Source: Nitrospirota bacterium
Lineage (GTDB): Bacteria; Nitrospirota; Thermodesulfovibrionia; Thermodesulfovibrionales; Magnetobacteriaceae
DNA: 64,000 nucleotides
Reading direction: 5' to 3'
NCBI GenBank assembly: GCA_015233895.1
Contig: JADFXG010000001.1
Location: 248,001 to 312,000 of the forward strand
The notes beneath the pieces are model-generated. The model was not told the DNA's origin. It saw only the letters and a list, made by a program, of their open reading frames with translations, and did not search any database. Of this stretch, positions 62,949 to 64,000 are shown piece by piece. Both the position numbers and the translations under genes were made by a program. The first letter of the stretch is position 1. Each line of letters opens with the position of its first letter.

Positions 62949-63944
62949 CTAAGGGACAGCCACCTCTTCGAAAATACGGCGTACTATATCGTCAGAGGTT
63001 ACATTTTCTGCCTCTGCCTCGTAGCTAACAATGACACGGTGGCGTAAGACATCGTGCCCAATGGACTTAACATCCTGCGGAGTTACGAACCCTCTGCCCT
63101 GCATAAATGCAGCGGCTTTTGAAGCAAGTGCCAGATAAATTGTAGCTCGCGGAGATGCCCCATATTGGATTAAGCCAGAAAGATCGGAAAGTTTATAGTC
63201 TTGCGGTTTGCGTGTTGCAAAAACTATATCAACGATGTATTTTTCTATTTTTTCATCCATATAAATTTCATCTATAACCTTCTGGGCATCTGTGATTTCC
63301 TTAGGGGTAACAACGGTTGAAGCGGTGACATCAGGAGAGGTAAAAGCCATGAGTTTGAGGATTTTATGTTCCTCAGCGTGGCTTGGATAAGTGATTTTAA
63401 CTTTCAGCATAAAGCGGTCAGTTTGAGCCTCAGGCAGAGGATATGTGCCCTCCTGTTCAATGGGATTTTGTGTGGCAAGCACCAGAAACGGCTCGTTGAG
63501 CTTATAGGTGTTATCACCGATAGTGACCTGCCGCTCCTGCATAGCCTCAAGGAGCGCGCTTTGCACTTTAGCCGGAGCGCGGTTTATCTCGTCAGCAAGT
63601 ATGATGTTAGAAAAAACCGGCCCCTGTTTAGTTGTAAATGTCCCCTCTTTAGGGTTATACACCTGAGTGCCGATGATATCGGCAGGGAGCAAATCCGGCG
63701 TAAACTGGATACGTTTGAATCCGGTATTTATGGCCTTTGCAAGGGCTTTAACGGCAGTGGTCTTAGCAAGCCCCGGCACTCCTTCTAAAAGCACATGGCC
63801 ATTAGCCAGAATTCCAATTAGTAACCGCTCAAGGAGCTCCCTCTGCCCTACGATTACTTTTTCCAGTTCCGACAAAAGCAGGGTTACAAAGGCACTTTCC
63901 TTTTTGACTTTCTCATTAATTGCCATGATGTCCTTATCGGCCAT
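62949..63944 (-). CDS. MoxR family AAA+ ATPase
   Basis: A 331-residue AAA+ ATPase, first gene of the Bat operon. Walker A is GVPGLAKTT, Walker B with the DE pair is ILADEINRAPAKVQSALLEA, sensor 1 is LATQNPIEQEGTYPLPEAQ and the arginine-rich C-terminal lid contains GASPRATIYLALASKAAA. It is expected to act as a chaperone for the VWA proteins encoded downstream. A GGGAGG ribosome site lies about 8 bases upstream of the ATG. Confidence 0.95.
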   Translation of the reverse strand: MADKDIMAINEKVKKESAFVTLLLSELEKVIVGQRELLERLLIGILANGHVLLEGVPGLAKTTAVKALAKAINTGFKRIQFTPDLLPADIIGTQVYNPKEGTFTTKQGPVFSNIILADEINRAPAKVQSALLEAMQERQVTIGDNTYKLNEPFLVLATQNPIEQEGTYPLPEAQTDRFMLKVKITYPSHAEEHKILKLMAFTSPDVTASTVVTPKEITDAQKVIDEIYMDEKIEKYIVDIVFATRKPQDYKLSDLSGLIQYGASPRATIYLALASKAAAFMQGRGFVTPQDVKSIGHDVLRHRVIVSYEAEAENVTSDDIVRRIFEEVAVP

Positions 63945-64000
63945 CTTTTTGACCTCCCGTATATTAAAAGTGTTGTCTTGAAACCTATCGTTTTTTTATT

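Overview
The window looks like chromosomal DNA of a Gram-negative, probably anaerobic, motile bacterium. It encodes lipopolysaccharide export (LptF, LptG, a Wzm/Wzt-type pair), RND and TolC-type efflux, a Bat (aerotolerance) operon, chemotaxis genes and an Rnf ion-pumping ferredoxin:NAD+ oxidoreductase. This mix, the moderate base composition and the abundance of GTCATTCC- and GCAATGAC-type palindromic repeats would suit Nitrospirota (Thermodesulfovibrionia or Magnetobacterium-like bacteria). That assignment is inference from gene content only. No rRNA, tRNA, CRISPR array, prophage or transposase was found.

Layout. 1-3953 (minus): rnfC-D-G-E-A, with rnfA cut by the window edge and a near-consensus promoter upstream of rnfC. 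4157-6872 (minus): an MBOAT O-acyltransferase and an SGNH-type partner. 7068-8096 (plus): an A+T-rich orphan membrane/TPR protein. 8154-10940 (minus): glnE. 11151-13513 (minus): a B12-binding radical SAM protein and a lone OppC-type permease. 13625-15762 (plus): lptF-lptG. 15847-19735 (plus): cheV, a cobalamin-pathway methylmutase, a chemoreceptor and cheW. 19798-21062 (plus): an exported beta-carbonic anhydrase coupled to FmdE. 21182-22879 (minus): proS. 23018-26081 (plus): psd-pssA-leuA.

26096-34302 (minus) is the most unusual block. It holds a cytidylate-kinase-like protein with a BON-like tail, a membrane-anchored UspA-like protein, a TauE/SafE transporter, a stand-alone receiver protein, and two PEP-synthase-like paralogues. 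These two keep the ATP-grasp and phosphohistidine domains but have an unfamiliar C-terminal domain in place of the PEP/pyruvate TIM barrel. A NarL-type two-component pair (34732-36848, plus) is transcribed divergently from it. Next come a Wzm/Wzt-like ABC exporter (36880-38893), an HD-GYP phosphodiesterase (38926-40392, minus), a TolC/HlyD pair (40525-43019), and a tightly coupled two-gene module made of a DUF4365/PD-(D/E)XK-like protein and an unknown partner (43308-44944).

45675-53142 (minus): mdtABC-type tripartite RND efflux genes. 53252-63944 (minus): a moxR-DUF58-batABCDE operon, split between batC and batD by about 2.4 kb. The insert carries a HigBA toxin-antitoxin pair, a HEPN-motif protein and nested inverted repeats, all in the opposite orientation.

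Four families of non-coding palindromic repeats are scattered between genes. One has two copies (around 10961-11143 and 45382-45627) whose stems differ by compensatory changes. Another supplies the last codons of proS.
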